A DNA stretch of 64,000 bases. Source: Trochalopteron elliotii. Its lineage: Eukaryota > Chordata > Aves > Passeriformes > Leiothrichidae. Below, one piece after another: positions 22,753 through 35,920 of this stretch. Below the pieces are notes generated by a model. It ran no database searches. It worked only from the letters and a program-made list of their open reading frames with translations, and had not been told where the DNA came from. The position numbers and the translations under genes were made by a program. The stretch's first letter is position 1, and each line of letters starts with the position of its first letter. The stretch spans positions 104,272 to 168,271 of the forward strand of contig JANPWX010000543.1 in NCBI GenBank assembly GCA_024734555.1, read 5' to 3'.

Positions 22753-23610
22753 GATCCCCATATCATTCTCCCTCTGCAAAGATGTGCCCACCAAATTAAA
22801 CTTGCCTGGATCCCTCTGTGATGGTACCATGCTTTCATCCCCTTCTGTTCCTGCCCTACACCTGGAGAAACCCTCCCACAGAAATTAGTATGGCTTCTTT
22901 CCATCATCAAACCTTTCACCCTAATTACACCTGCAGATTGTTGCCATGCAGTGGTCAACCAGACTGTGATGTGTCCCCAGCTCTTTCCATTTCACCTTTT
23001 ATTCCCATTTTTCCTGCTCCTGCCATTCTCCTGCCCATGCCTGCAAAGCACTGGATCGTGTCTCACATGCAGATTGCAGGCTCTGCAGACTGATTCCCTG
23101 TGCAGTGATTACCAAAGTATTTATGGCCGCAATAAAAATTGAGGATGCAAAATCCTCTTTCCTCCTCTAATGATCTGGTACATCTGCTCCCAGTGATCTG
23201 GAAGCCAAATGGAGCAGATATTTATAGGAGCCAGAAAATGAGCAGTTCGACTTTCCAAATTCCAATGGTGGGTTTTGGAGCCAATAGGCAGCACAGAGTG
23301 TTCTGATCTCTGTCCTCCAAAGCAATTACTGTGTGGAGAACAGCAGACACCTTCCTGAAATTGCCTTATATTTACAATAGCAAAAAAGACTCAGTTTTTG
23401 TCCTGGTCCATTCTGAATCTCTATGTGTGAATCTCTATCTATGTGATTTCTCCTTCAGTTAGAGCAGCTCATGACAAAAGACAGTGACATGACATCCTTA
23501 CTGAGGCAGCAAACTCCTCCCTGCAGGAAAAAAAGGCAGCATCCCTACTGGGCAGGACTTGGCTGGATTTTATGCATTGCTCTCAAAGTGATGAACACTC
23601 TGTTCAAGTG

Positions 23611-23744
23611 CTCAAGGCCAGGTTTTGCTCAGGAGCTCCCAGCAACCTGGTCTAGGGGAAGGTGTCCCTGCCCAAGGCAAGGGGTTGAAACTGGGTGATC
23701 TTTAAGGTGCCTTCCCATCCCAAACCATTTTGGGACTTTCTGAA
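23611..23744 (+). mobile_element. CR1 3'-end fragment
   Basis: CAACCTGGTCTAGGGGAAGG, GTCCCTGCCCAAGGCA and GATCTTTAAGGTGCCTTCC mark the CR1 tail in plus orientation. Confidence 0.8.
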
Positions 23745-25610
23745 AACAGCGTGGGTGATTCACTGGAGAAAAACTGCCATTCCCCTTCCATTTATTGCAG
23801 AAAAAGAATGTGGTTGGCACTCCTCCAGTTCAGATTCCTCAGGGCTGTGGTGAATCAGTCAATAATAGAAGGGCCATACACAGTCAAACAGCTGCAGAGC
23901 TGCATCATAAAAGTGATGTGACTCCTTTGCAACACCCTGAGGCATTAGGAGGTTTAATTACTGTTTTATTCTTAGGGATCTTTACAGAAAGGCAATCTGT
24001 TCATGGCACAAACTGTTAATATCATTGCTTGTAAGTACAGTCTTGGTAAAGGTGGCAATAAATGAGCCAATGTAACATGCAGGAGTTCCCTCTCCTCCTG
24101 TTTTCCATTTCCCTGCAACTGCATTAGGTACTAGGGAAAGTTAACCTGGCCTGCAGGCACAGGTCTTGTCATAATTCCAGGCTACAGGCCAAATCCTGAG
24201 GGATGATGTGGGCTAGCTCACTGCACTTCAATAGACTTCATCCTTCCTTTTTGTCTTGACCACTGTGAGATGTTTGGAAGTGATCCACTTGGGATTGTAC
24301 ACGCTCCTTTGGTTTGTGGGTTTGTCCTCCTTGCCCTCCAGTGCTTTGAGACACAATCTTTTACACACCAGTGTGGGAAAAACACAATGACAGAGTATTC
24401 TCCTAGCTTGAAGGCAACAGACCACTCCTCTGAGAGGAAAACACTGATGTCTGCCACGGGAGACACGATGGGAGTACAGAGCAGGCAGTGACCTTGGAAG
24501 GAAAGCCTGGCTCAGAGTATGCAGGTCACATACCCCTGTCTCATCTGTTGGTTAAAAAAAGGGGAGGGTGTACAATCTGTCTTCATCTGTCTTACAGCAG
24601 ATGAAGGAAGCCCTTTAATGACTTTCTGTCAGGAGGAGATTTAGACAATTAAAGTATGATATAATGACTCTGTAGCTAGCAAGGCCCAAACTAATGACAT
24701 AAAGAAAGCAGACAGAAGAAAAAGGGGCCTCCTTTTGCAAAAAAAAAGTCAACATGGCTCATGGACTTCCTTGAGACTGCAGAGATTGTGCACTGAAATT
24801 AGGATAATTTGCTGAGCCCCAGGCTGATAGTTCCATCTCTGTGCTAAGTAGGTAAGGAAAAAGATTTAAAGAGAGATTTGGAGGTTTCCTGCTGCCCCTT
24901 GCAAAAGCATCTCCAAAGGCATTCATGTAGGACTCTGCTGAGTTCCAGCACAGGCAGTCACCGGGCTGGTTTGTGCAGTGCCAGAATTGCCCTCCACACA
25001 ATTCACCAACAGATCCCTCCCGTTATCTGCTTCCAAAAGTATTTACTTCAGGATCTCACTGCCTCACATGCCCAGCCCCTTCCCCAGGAGCAATGTCTCA
25101 GGCAAAAAACTGCTGCCACCAGGAAAAAGTGATGAAAGAAGGGCCTCCTGTCACAGCTGAGAGCTCACAGTGGTGTCCTGGGGAGCTGATGACACTCCCT
25201 CAGCACTGGGGGAGAGGTGCAGCAGGGTTTCCCCCCCAGGAATGGCAGAGATTTCTCATAGAGAGGACAGACCAGCTGTGGCCCTAAATTAATAGAATAA
25301 CCCACCCCTCAGCACTACCAGGAAATCACTTCTGTTGAGGCTCTTATACCTCAGTTAAATGGATTATCAGAGATATCCTGCAGATCCCAGGCAAATATTC
25401 ATTTTCTCTGAGCTACCTGGAAATGAGCCATAGATACCAGGGCTCAGCTGTGGACTAGGGACTTATGCCAGTTATTTTATTACCTGATTTTGGGGTTTTT
25501 TTGTCATGTATCCATGAGTCTTTAGCCATGACTCAGGCATCACAGTCTCTTCTTCTATACTTGGGAATATTTAACAGCTGCAAAAAATGGGTTTAAAAAG
25601 TTGATTTAGC

Positions 25611-25950
25611 AATAGAATCATAGACTGTCTTGGATTCTAGGAGTCTTGGGTGCAGCTCCTGGCCCTGCACAGGACATCCCCAACAATCCCACCATGTGCA
25701 TCCCTGAGAGTGTTGTCCAAACTCTCCTGGAGCTCTGGCAGCCTTGGGGCTGTGACCATTCCCTGGGGAGCCTGTTCAGTGCCTCACCACCCTCTGGGGG
25801 AAGAACCTTCTCCTGATATCCACCCTAACCCTCCCCTGACACAGCTCCAGCCGTTCCCTGGCTGCTGTCCCTGGTCACACAGAACAGAGATCAATGTCTG
25901 CCCCTCCTCTTCCTCTCCTGAGGAAGCTGCAGAACTGCTGTGAGCTCTCA
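25611..25950 (-). mobile_element. CR1 copy, subfamily shared with 42875-43308
   Basis: Starts with the tail AATCATAGACTGTC, then AGCTCTGGCAGCCTTGGGG, and ends near GCAGAACTGCTGTGAGCTC. The same text occurs on the opposite strand in the copy at 42.9-43.3 kb. Confidence 0.82.
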
Positions 25951-26090
25951 CTCAGGATGCCCTGCAACTGCACTATTGTGCTGAATGATTTATTTTTTTT
26001 TTCCACTGTGGATCATGAGAGGGGAATATTTGAGAAATGTTGGCACTGTTTGTACCAAAATACATCCCCTGGACAGGACTGGCAAGTGTA

Positions 26091-26190
26091 AATCATAGAA
26101 TGGCCTGGGTTGGAAGTGAGCTTAAAGATCAGCCAGTTCCAACAGCCCTGCCATGGGCAGGGACACCTCCTGCTAGACCAGGTCCCTTCC
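26091..26190 (-). mobile_element. CR1 3'-end fragment
   Basis: AATCATAGAATGGCCTGGG, CTTAAAGATCAGCCAG and GCCATGGGCAGGGACACC. About 100 bp of tail in antisense. Confidence 0.82.
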
Positions 26191-26705
26191 ATAGATCCAA
26201 GAGTGGGCCTAAAGACACTTAAGCCCAAGATGATGCACCTTAAAGGAATGCATTCACTTCCAAATATGATGTTCTGATTTGAATGCCACCCTCCACAGAA
26301 TTTTACCCTCTTCTGCCATCACTTCTTCCATGCTCTTTGTACACACAGAGGTTTGGATGATCTTAAGCTTTCCTTCACAGCTCTTTAGTCCCCAGATATA
26401 CAGCATTTCATTTGAGCTCTTCTGAAGCCTTTCAACTTTGCCTGCTGCTCCACCAAAATGAAGTGACCAGTGACCAAACTCTGTTTTCCAATTAAAGGAA
26501 AAACCTAAGGGGGAAGAACCTTCAATCACTTCTGACACTTCTCCTTTCATTTTTTTTTACATATAGTACTCCTCTCCACAGTGTTAACTCCCTTAAAAAT
26601 GTAGTAAAATGGTGAGATTTGTTAGAAGTGTAACTCTGCATCATATTTATCTCAGAAATTAAGAGTTTGAGAGTATTATTAATAATCTTAGTGAAAAACT
26701 GTAAT

Positions 26706-26760
26706 TAAAAAAAAGAAACAAAACAAAACAAAAAACAAACAAACAAAACAAAAAACCCAG
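26706..26760. repeat. A-rich (CAAAA)n/(CAAA)n tract
   Basis: Irregular CAAAA and CAAA units form a low-complexity tract of about 55 bp with no coding content. Confidence 0.9.
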
Positions 26761-28970
26761 AAAAACCAGAAAACCAAAATCAAATCACCAAACAACCCTG
26801 TGGGAATTGCTTAGTCACTGCCTTGTACTTGGTGCAAAAGAAATAAATTTGTGCTGAGTAAATGAAATGTTAAATGCTGTGAGATCAGCTCTGGCAGGAG
26901 GATATGCTCATTTTGCAAGGGCTGAAAGGAGAATGCTCCTGGACAACTCTCACCTGAATCTGTCAGGGAGGTAACAGCAACCAGGCTTTGTCTCTTTTTT
27001 TAAAACCTGGCTTACTTTCTCTTTTTAAGATTAACAGAGAATTGTCACCGACATCTCTGACCTCTGCTGAATTTCCATTTCCCTCAGGTGAGCAAACTAC
27101 AAGGCCGAGTCTATAAACAGAAAGCATTATGTAATTTATTAAGACTGGAGTTCAGTGCCATCAGGAATTGTTACAGTTAGGATGGATCCTAAGCTAGATC
27201 TTTTTTTTTTTTTTTAATTTCTACCACTAGAGGCCTGTAATGTGCTGCACATTTGGAAAAATCCACATTATGTCAGTGGCACAAGAGCATCATGAGTACA
27301 AATCTGCACCATGATTGTAAAGAAGTTCCTACGTATTTAATTTCAGCTTCTGAAGGCATCTTTCTGCCAATGGCAGAACAAGTTCAAATAAGCAACTTTT
27401 CAGCAGTTTAATAAGAGAAAACACTTAATAAGCAAATCATTTAATATTTATGAACATGAGCATCTTTCCTCAGCTCTCTTTAAAGCCCATGGACTGATCT
27501 CTTGTGTAACATTGCTTAGACTGGGATTTACTGAACAGACACCCAGCCAGCTGGTTTCAAGTTAGGAATAAACAGAAATTTAGGAATAAATATTCACATC
27601 TAGCATGTTTATGCATTTGTTTTGATAGCATAGCACATCTGACATCTTCACTGGTGTTGGTGCTCTGGAAAAAGTACCTCACCTATGCATGAAGGCTTCA
27701 TGCTTTTTATAGAGAAATACTTTTTTATTCTAAAGTAACCATAAGAGATGGGTATTTCCAAACCAATAGTCCTGTTTATATCATGTTGGGGGGCTTGTTT
27801 CGGTTTGGTTATCTTTCTTGCTGATTTGGCCACCTGATCACTCTGCCTTGCCCTGATACACAAATTTTCCACACATATAGAGAAAATTTTCTGTGGATTT
27901 CAGAGTAAACCCTGAGATCTGTCTGTAAGTGAATTTCTGTGGGTAAAAGCAAGCTGAGCACTCAGACTGGTGGTTTTCTACTCCTGACATCCCCCCAGTC
28001 CAGGTCTAGCAGTTACTGCCTTACAAGGTGCCCACAGGTCCAAGGGCAGAGCCACTGACATTTCACAATACTCATTTCAGAGCTGCTGCTTCATCCTGAA
28101 GAGACAATTTCTTCACAAGTCACCACACAGCTCTCACTGGAGGTGTTTTGCAGAGGAAAGCAAGAGAGATGGCAGCAGAAATTGCTTCCTGGGATAAGAT
28201 TCATCTCACCTAAGTTTACCCACCTGAAAGTTAGATGTCTTCAGCAAACCCACAGACCCCGGAGACAAACCAGTGTTATTGGGAGGTGAGTCACCGTGCC
28301 TGTCAGCTCCACCATGAATCACCAGTTAGCAGTGCCTTGGTTTTCTACTGACAAAATAAAGAGCCCAGAAGAGCCCAGACAATTAACTGAGACTTTATGT
28401 CTGAGTGTCATCGTTCAAATAAGGGGAAATATCCGTTTAAGCTGCCCAGTGCTGGGTATTGATGGCAGTACTAGAAATAATGCAGCTGTGAAGCTCTTGG
28501 CTGAGGGCTCTGTGAGGTAATTTCTCTGTGTGGGACACGAAGTGCAAAGAACTGGAGATGCTTTGATTTGCTGGTGCTGCCTCCCCCAGTGCTGGGAGTG
28601 CTAAGTGACTACATAAAACATGAGGGAGTCAGACTCAGGCAGAGAGCCCCGTGGCCAGTCCTCTGACAGCCACTGATGGCACAGGGCTGTGACATCCCCA
28701 CAGGAGGGGCTGTGCTTCCCTGCCCTGCCCTTCCCACGGGTGGCACTGCCACCCTCCTCCTCTGAGCCCAGAGCTGGGAGTCACTGCAGAGCCTGAGCAC
28801 AGCGAGGCAGCCAAAAAGCGAGGGGAGGAGGCGTTTTGGAGGTGGAAACGCTTCCCTTGCCACCCAAGCCAAAGCCTGAAGGTGACTCATCCTCCTCTGC
28901 ACTCTCTCTCTCTCTCACAGCTCCCTCATGCGCTGTTCTTCCCTTCCTTCCCCTGCCTCTCCCTCCCCGT

Positions 28971-29305
28971 AGAGGTGATCCAAAAAGTCCTTCTTTCCCC
29001 AGAAACTGCTCCTTCTTTTTATTAGAGGTGATCCAAAAAGTCCTTCTTTCCCCAGAAACTGCTCCTTCTTTTTTTTTTTTAGAGGTGATCCAAAAAGTCT
29101 TTCTTTCCCCAGAAACTGCTCCTTTTTTTTTTTAGAGGTGAACCAAAAAGTCCTTCTTTCCCCAGAAACTGCTCCTTCTATTTTTTTTTAGAGGTGATCC
29201 AAAAAGTCTTTCTTTCCCCAGAAACTGCTCCTTTTTTTTTTTTAGAGGTGATCCAAAAAGTCCTTCTTTCCCCAGAAACTGCTCCTTCTTTTTTTTTTTT
29301 TTTTT
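28971..29305. repeat. Minisatellite, six units of 53-57 bp
   Basis: Units start at 28971, 29024, 29081, 29134, 29190 and 29244, each with AGAGGTGATCCAAAAAG, then CTTTCCCCAGAAACTGCTCC and a T run of variable length. Two variants occur: A has GTCTTT and CTCCTTTTTT (units 3 and 5), B has GTCCTT and CTCCTTCT (units 1, 2, 4 and 6). The order B-B-A-B-A-B points to duplication of an A-B dimer. Short open frames on both strands only reflect the repeat. Confidence 0.95.
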
Positions 29306-30874
29306 CTTGGTCACTGGTGTATCCCAGCCCTGTTTTTATGCTTCAGGCACTGCACTGAGTCTTTAGGCGTTTATTGCAGAACAGGGCAGCAAATCTGACA
29401 CCCTTGGTGGAATAAGTGTTCCAAGTCCAGGGCTCAGCAGATACAAACTCAGAGAAAATATGACCCTCAGTTCTCCCTTTGTCTCTCGGGACAGAAAATG
29501 CAAAATGCCCCCGGGCGAAGGCTTTGAAAGCAGACTGGTTTAAACTGGGCACAGCTTTGCTGATTTTTTAAGAAGGCTGTGCTGCTTCTAATTCACACCA
29601 GCATGGGAATGTTCGATAACAGCCTTATTGTGTGCTTCAGCGCCCAGCAAAACCCATCTTCCCACACACAGAAAGGAGGTGTCTGCTAAAATTAAACGTC
29701 ATCCTCGCCAGCATTGTAACACGCTGAATTTTCCTGCTGAAAATGTGGCGTGTGGAAGAGCTGATAAACAAATCGGCCGGGCTGAGGCTTCAAACAGGGG
29801 AAGGCAGTAAAGCAGAATTATGCTGCCTCTCGCCAGCTGTAGAATTGGGGCTGTAACTCTTTGGAACAGAGACCATCCGAGCCTCGGTGTCCCTGGCACA
29901 CTCATCCTAACAAAGCAGAAGTGCCAGAGGACTCGGTGACCCTGAGAAGATGATCAGCTTCTCCCCCCAGGAAACCCTCACCATGGGAAGCCAGCATTCC
30001 CTTTCTGGGGTTGTTAAAGGATACATGCACCCCTGGAGTCATCAGGGAAGGGCTTCCCTTCCCTCTTTCTCAAGGCTACATCAGTAAGCTGACGCAAACA
30101 TTTCAGAAAAACTACACGGGAAGTGCAGAAGCATCCATCTCACCCTAGATCAAGTCCTTCAGCCTGGCTGAGGCTGCCCTTTAGGCAAACAGCTTGGCTT
30201 TGCACACAGCAGAGAGACAGGCTGCCTCAGCTGGCCTGAGCAGGTGTGCTTGGTCTAATGTCAGGGGACACCAGCTGAGGCTCAGCTCAGGCCTTTCTCC
30301 TGGGCCCATACATCTCACAGGACACCAGGGCCATCCTGCTGCACTTGAAGCTGTCATTCAACTCCTGTAATTAATAAAAAGCAAAAACGAGCCTTCTGGC
30401 AGTGGAGGAGGAGCACCTCAGTGTGACTCCATTGCAAATTGTTCTCCTCCCTCAAAAAACATGGGGAACCATCAGAAGAAAGGGAGGTGATAACAATCCA
30501 GCACCCAGGGCCAGGGATGAGATCCACCCCCCAAAATTTCATATGCAGCACCAACTCTCCAATGAGCAGCTTGTTTTAGCCCTTCTGGAAAGTCCTTATC
30601 TTCTCATACAAGATGGATGTTCACACCAATATCCTTTAGACAAGCTCAAACCACCACAGACATATATACAGTATCACCTCCTCTGATCCTGTTACACCTT
30701 CTTTGGGAGGGAAGATGTTCCTCCTGTCTCACTGGAGACTGCAAGCTTAAGGATTTGTGCCCTGGAGACTTCCCCTTGTTCCTCAGTCTCTCTACAACAC
30801 ACCAAGAATTTAATGTTGAGTTTATGAATGGCTTCTAAATTAGGATTTTAACAGAGATGATGAAAACACCGGGA

Positions 30875-31187
30875 CTCACAGAATGGGTCAGTTTGGAAGG
30901 GACCACAGTGGCTCATCTGGTCCCCCCTCCCTGCTCCAGCAGGGCCATCCCAGAGCACAGGATTGTGCCCAGCTGGTTCTGGAATATCCCCAGTGAGGAG
31001 ACTCCACAGCCTCTCTGGACAATCTGTTCAGGGCTCTGCCCAGGGAAGAAGTTGTGCCTCATGTCCAGCTGGAACCTCCTGGGCCTCAGTTCCTGCCCGT
31101 TGCTCTGGTGCCATTGCTGGGCCCCACGGAGCAGAGCCTGGGCCCTGCCCTGAGCCCTCCCTGCTCACAGGGACACACAGGGATGAG
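30875..31187 (-). mobile_element. CR1 copy
   Basis: CTCACAGAATGGGTCAGTTTGG, then GTCCAGCTGGAACCTCC and CCATTGCTGGGCCCCACGG. A different CR1 subfamily from its right-hand neighbour, joined to it with no spacer. Confidence 0.78.
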
Positions 31188-31710
31188 GTGTGGGTTGGAA
31201 AGGGCCTTAAAGATAATCCAGTTCCAACTCTCCTGCCATGGGCAAGGACACCTTCCACTAGCCCAGGTTGCTCCCAGCCCCATCCAGCCTGGCCTGGGAC
31301 AATTCCAGGGATGGGACAGCCACAGCTTCTCTGGGAAACCTGTGCCAGGGTCTCTCCACCCTCACAGGGAACAATTTCTTCCCAATATCCAATCTAACCC
31401 TGCTCTCTGTCAGTGTGAAGCCATTCCCCCTTGTCCTGTCACTCCAGGCCCTTGGCAAGAGTCTCTCTCCATCTTCCCTGTGGGTTCCCTTCAGGCCCTG
31501 CAAGGCCACAGTGAGGTCATCCCAAAGCCTTCTCCTCTCCAGGCTGAACAATCCCAATTCCCTCAGTCTTTCCTCCCAGCAGAGCTGCTCCATCCCTCTG
31601 ATCCCCTTGGTGTCCCTGCTCTGGCTTGGCTCCAGCAGCTCCCTGTCCTTCCTGTGCTGAGATCCCAGAGCTATAGGCAGCCCTCAGGAGGGGCTCAGCA
31701 GAGAGGGGAT
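31188..31710 (-). mobile_element. CR1 copy, long 3' region
   Basis: Runs from GTGGGTTGGAAAGGGCC through CATTCCCCCTTGTCCTGTC and CAGAGCTGCTCCATCCCTC to about 31710. The open frames here are antisense or sense readings of CR1, not genes. Confidence 0.85.
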
Positions 31711-32341
31711 CTGCTGGAATCCATGCAAAAAAAACATATGGACACTGGAAAAAAATGCCAAGCTTCATTCCCTGCCCGGCCTCATTTCAATTTCTTAGCT
31801 TATGATTATAACTAAGGGACAATTCTCCTTAAGCTAATGGAAGTTCTGCTACTAGCAGCATTCTGTTCAGCACACATTGTCAGACAGATAAAACAGAGAT
31901 GCCCTGCATGCAAACACAGCTTCTGTCTTTTCTGGAAGTGGAAGCCTGCACAGGGAAATGATGGCACTCCCACCACAGTGGCTCCCTTCCTGTTCCCATC
32001 CAGGAGCAGGGTGGGAAGCAGAGTCTGAGCATCCTGCTCCCAGCACCCTGCTCCCAGCCCACTCAGCAAAGTCACTGAGGCAAAAGGCTTGGATGCAGGA
32101 CAAGGAGGGGAAGGTGGGGAGAAAGGAAAGTTCCTTCTGGCTTTCAAAACTAAACACCAGATTTGGAACTCATGAGCAGCTTATACATTTGGTTTGAGCC
32201 AGATTCAAGGCAGGCAGGTGCTGGGTCAGCAGCCTCTGCAGTGCTGTCAGTGCCTTTCACTCCTGACCTGCAGTTCCTTAACACTTTGGCATGTGGGGAC
32301 TGCTCTGGCATCCACCTCACTTGAAATCTGCTGCCCATGCC

Positions 32342-32649
32342 TGATGCTGTTTTACACCACAATGACAAAGACTCCCACTTCAGAAGGCTGAAAATGACTC
32401 CTTTATTTTTGGGATTATTTTGGACCCCTTATATACTGTTTTACACAGACCAGTTTAATTGGTGAAACAAAGACAAACCTCTTCAATCACATTGGGCAGA
32501 CCAGAGGGACATCAAGAAGAAGTCCCTCCTAAGGAAAAGAATGAAAACATAGGTACAGTTTACACAAACATGTCTCTTGTTTACAGAAAATTCCTTGGGA
32601 AAGGAATTTCAGAAAATAAAAACATCTCAAGCACGAAACCAGGGCTACA
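32342..32649 (-). mobile_element. Solo LTR, ~300-bp family, copy C
   Basis: Read on the minus strand it starts TGTAGCCCTGG and ends ACAGCATCA, with TATATAAGG and AATAAA between. Flanking 6-mers on that strand are GGCACG and GGCATG, a target duplication with one mismatch (plus-strand positions 32650-32655 and 32336-32341). Confidence 0.85.
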
Positions 32650-32710
32650 CGTGCCCTCAGGAAACAGCCATGTCCTTTGGGACCCTCATTCTCCCTTTTT
32701 CCCCTCTTCA

Positions 32711-32963
32711 CAGAGAAGACAATGACTGCAAGAATAGAACGGAATAGAACAGAACAGGATAGGATAAAACATTTCAGTTGGAAAGGACCCACAATAATCA
32801 TCCAGTCCAACAGCCAGAGCACTTCAGGGCTGACCAAAGGTTGAGGACATTGTCCAAACACCTCTCAGACAATGACAGACCTGGGGCATTGACCACCCCT
32901 TCAGGAAGCCTGGTCCAGTGTCTCTCTCTTGGTAAAGAAATGCTTCCCAATGTCCAGTCTAAA
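32711..32963 (-). mobile_element. CR1 copy with expanded pentanucleotide tail
   Basis: GTTGGAAAGGACCCACAATAAT and TCAGGAAGCCTGGTCC fit an older CR1 subfamily. The 3' tail (about 32711-32768) is expanded into GAATA/GAACA/GGATA pentamers. Confidence 0.7.
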
Positions 32964-34950
32964 AATCACACAGGGGAATATGCTGCATTTTCTGCTACTA
33001 CAGAGACAGAGAACTGGGAAAAGGAAGGATAAATGTCCCCAGAAATCTTTCACTGAAAAACAGACTTGGATATTTGAGCTACAGCTGCTGTTGTGCCATC
33101 ATTCATGCTGATATTTGTTGTTGTGATCAACTATCAAATTCAGGTAAGGAAACTCTCAAATAGAGGCTGAATGAAGACCAGTAATTTCTCATCTTTCCTT
33201 TGTTTTTTTCATATGTGCATATTTGAGGGGACGATGGCATAGAAATGGCTGCTTTCTTTCCTTTCAACCCTTTTACCAATCTGGGATTTCTGCCACTTGG
33301 CTAAGTTGGCTTAGAATTATTTTCTATAATAAATAGGATTTAGCTGAAGCTGCTCTAGTGAGCGAGGCATGAGGATCTAGAAATGAAAGACTGGTTGTTA
33401 CTGTGAAAGCTGTTATTACTTCAGTATCTGACCCTGATTGTGCTGGCCCTCAATTTCTTGTGAGAAATGACAGTAAATGACATCCAGTCCTCATGGATTT
33501 CTGACTGTCAGTGTCTGGGAAGAGACCTGCTGCACTTACAAACTAAAATTAAGTCTGTTCAGTCTGTTCCTCCCCCAAAATAATAACCCCTCCCAAAAAA
33601 ATACTGAACACCAAGATCTTCTGGGGCTTCCATGCATTTGTATAGGATGTGTGTATGCTGAGAGGGAATCCTGCCTGTTGTTGCCATCTCAAACACACAG
33701 GAAACATTTCTTTTTGAGGATATCAACCCTTCTGTTGCAGTTCTCCACGCATAGGAGGTGGCAGGATTTCCTCTAAGAAGAAATGAAAGTCCTTGCATGC
33801 CCCCACACTGATCTATCCTTCAGGATTCCCATAAGGACTTGGAGCAGCTTATTTGTCATTTGTTGTTCGAACTCAAGGGGATTTTTAATGTGAAAAAGTC
33901 CTTTGAATGAGACAGTTGAGTGCATCCAGTGAGGGCTGCTCTAAGATGCAGACTGTCAGTGCAGCTGATATTTGGTTCCAGAACTTTGACCCAAAGACTG
34001 ACAATTTTTTACAGCATTTTTTTGAATTCTATGAAAAGCCAGGAGGGGATGGAAAATTGCTCTTTTAAAATCTTCTGCATGCTGCCACAGTGCTCAGAAT
34101 GAGAGACTCACCAATATTTATGACTCCAGGGTCAGCTCTGCTAATTGAGTTAATTGAGGCTGTGCTGATTTGCACCATCAGAGAACATGACCTCAAAACG
34201 TTGCATTTAAATTCATTTTCCCCATGCTTCCAGAGTTCTAGTGAGAGACAAACTGCCTCTCCCTCAGGAGTCATAGGGTAGGGGGGATATAAACTAAGAG
34301 AAGAGCTGTTTGACTCTCCCTGTACTATTAGGGGCAGGGGATGAGGAGAGAATATAGATGGAGAGAGTGTGTTTGTCAAGGATGAGCAGGAAGGGGATGG
34401 AGATCCACTGATGCTGACAGTATTTCCATGATCTCCATATCTCTGCTGCAGCACCCCACTAATCCCACCCCTACCAAGACATCCTTTTCTCCAAATGGAG
34501 CACTTTGGGACCCTGCTGTGGTTGCTGTGCCAGAGCAGAAGTCACACACCAATTCTGCTGTAGCAAGCAGGGATCCTCTTTGCTGTGCATCTCTGCAGGA
34601 CCCAACCCAGCAACTCTGACAGCCCTAGAGACTGACCACCCCCTGCCCTGCTTCAGACACAGAACCTTCTGGCCATCCCACTTCCACAGGGGCTTGCTGG
34701 CTGCCCATCCCTCCAACTGCTCTGCAGCAAACCCAGTTAATGCCCTGCACAGAACCCTGGAACTCAGGTGAACTCTGCTTCACCCTGCTGCTGCTATCTG
34801 CTTACACCTCAGCTGCCTCCTCCAAGTGATGGCTGCTGCCCTGGTAATTTAAGCCTGGTCTCCCTTCACACGATCCTATCATTCCTAGAAACTGCAGTTG
34901 GCTTTGTAATGGAGCAGGTCCTCTGTGCAGGTCCAAGGATGCTTTCTAGG

Positions 34951-35028
34951 ATGCTGTGGTGATCCTCACAAATTCAGGTCAAAAATTACCTGAATTTGGT
35001 AAAATGCTGTGGTGATCCTCACAAATTC
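34951..35028. repeat. 25-bp direct repeat flanking an 11-bp-stem hairpin
   Basis: ATGCTGTGGTGATCCTCACAAATTC, split here as ATGCTGTGGTGATCC and TCACAAATTC, occurs identically at 34951-34975 and 35004-35028. Between and overlapping them, CAAATTCAGGT (34969-34979) pairs perfectly with ACCTGAATTTG (34988-34998) around an 8-nt loop. Confidence 0.92.
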
Positions 35029-35249
35029 CCCTGTGTTGCAGGTGTCACCTGAGGCATCACCAAATGTCACCTGGCTTGGATGCAGAGTGCTGTGCACACC
35101 ATGGATTTTCTGAGTTCCCAAACCAATAAACCACTTGCTCATTGCTGGCTGTTGTTCATGAGAAGCATGAAAGCTGAAAACCACAATTATAAAGAATTAT
35201 AACCTCCTGTCCTTATGTGATTTCCATGAAAAGAGCATGGGAGAACTTC

Positions 35250-35342
35250 GAGTGGGAGGTGTCCCTGCTCATGGCAGGAGGGCTGGGACAAAATGATCTT
35301 CAAGGTCCCTTCCAGCCCACACCATTCCAAGAGCTTTCTGAT
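35250..35342 (+). mobile_element. CR1 tail fragment
   Basis: GGAGGTGTCCCTGCTCATGG, then GATCTTCAAGGTCCCTTCC. About 90 bp, diverged at its very end. Confidence 0.75.
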
Positions 35343-35920
35343 CTTTGGTGCAAAACCTTATGGACACAGGGAAGAGCTGTCTTCTTCTCTGCAGAAATTG
35401 AGGTGCAGGACACCTTCCACTTTTCAGAAGGAGATGGAAGTTTGTGGAGTTGGAGGTGTGTAAGGGACAAGGGATTTTCCACCCCTCAGTCCCTGGAATG
35501 AGCTCTGCTGAGAGAGGCCAACTTGAACTGCTGCCTGAATGCCACAGAAACAAACTGGCCAAGCTGGCAGCTGCTGAGCCATCAGTAGTCACACTCCCAG
35601 AATGGCCATCAGCTGCCACTTTGACAGGAACCCAGCATTGTTTGGTGGCATTTACCTTAGGGGACAGATATTTCCCTGCATCAGGGAGAGCAATTTAAGC
35701 TTTCAGAACTGTGTCTGTATGTTTATCACTTCTTCTTTTTTTTGCATTCAAGAATTATTCCTGTCACAGCTCAGACTCTGACTCAACTTAATTAGCATTG
35801 GAAAGGTCATCTGACAGAAACTTAGGTATATGAAGGACAGGAAATCTTACACCATTTCCTTCCCTTCCTTGCTCCAGAAGGGAAAGTCTAAACATTTCTA
35901 TGTTGTGCCTGGCTCTGGTC

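Larger units (their letters stand above)
19123..28970. other. Gene-poor DNA between listed repeats
   Basis: Apart from the LTRs, CR1 fragments, simple repeats and palindrome listed separately, I see only unique non-coding sequence. None of the open frames (up to ~104 codons) resembles a known protein or has matched splice sites. Confidence 0.5.

Noticed and set aside
28971..29305. Regular repeats suggesting a CRISPR-like array
   Set aside because: Units are directly adjacent with no unique spacers, and the DNA is vertebrate. It is a minisatellite.
31054..31815. 253-codon plus-strand open frame
   Set aside because: It runs over two antisense CR1 copies; the same words recur at 46.2 and 57.4 kb. 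It is repeat-derived, not a gene.
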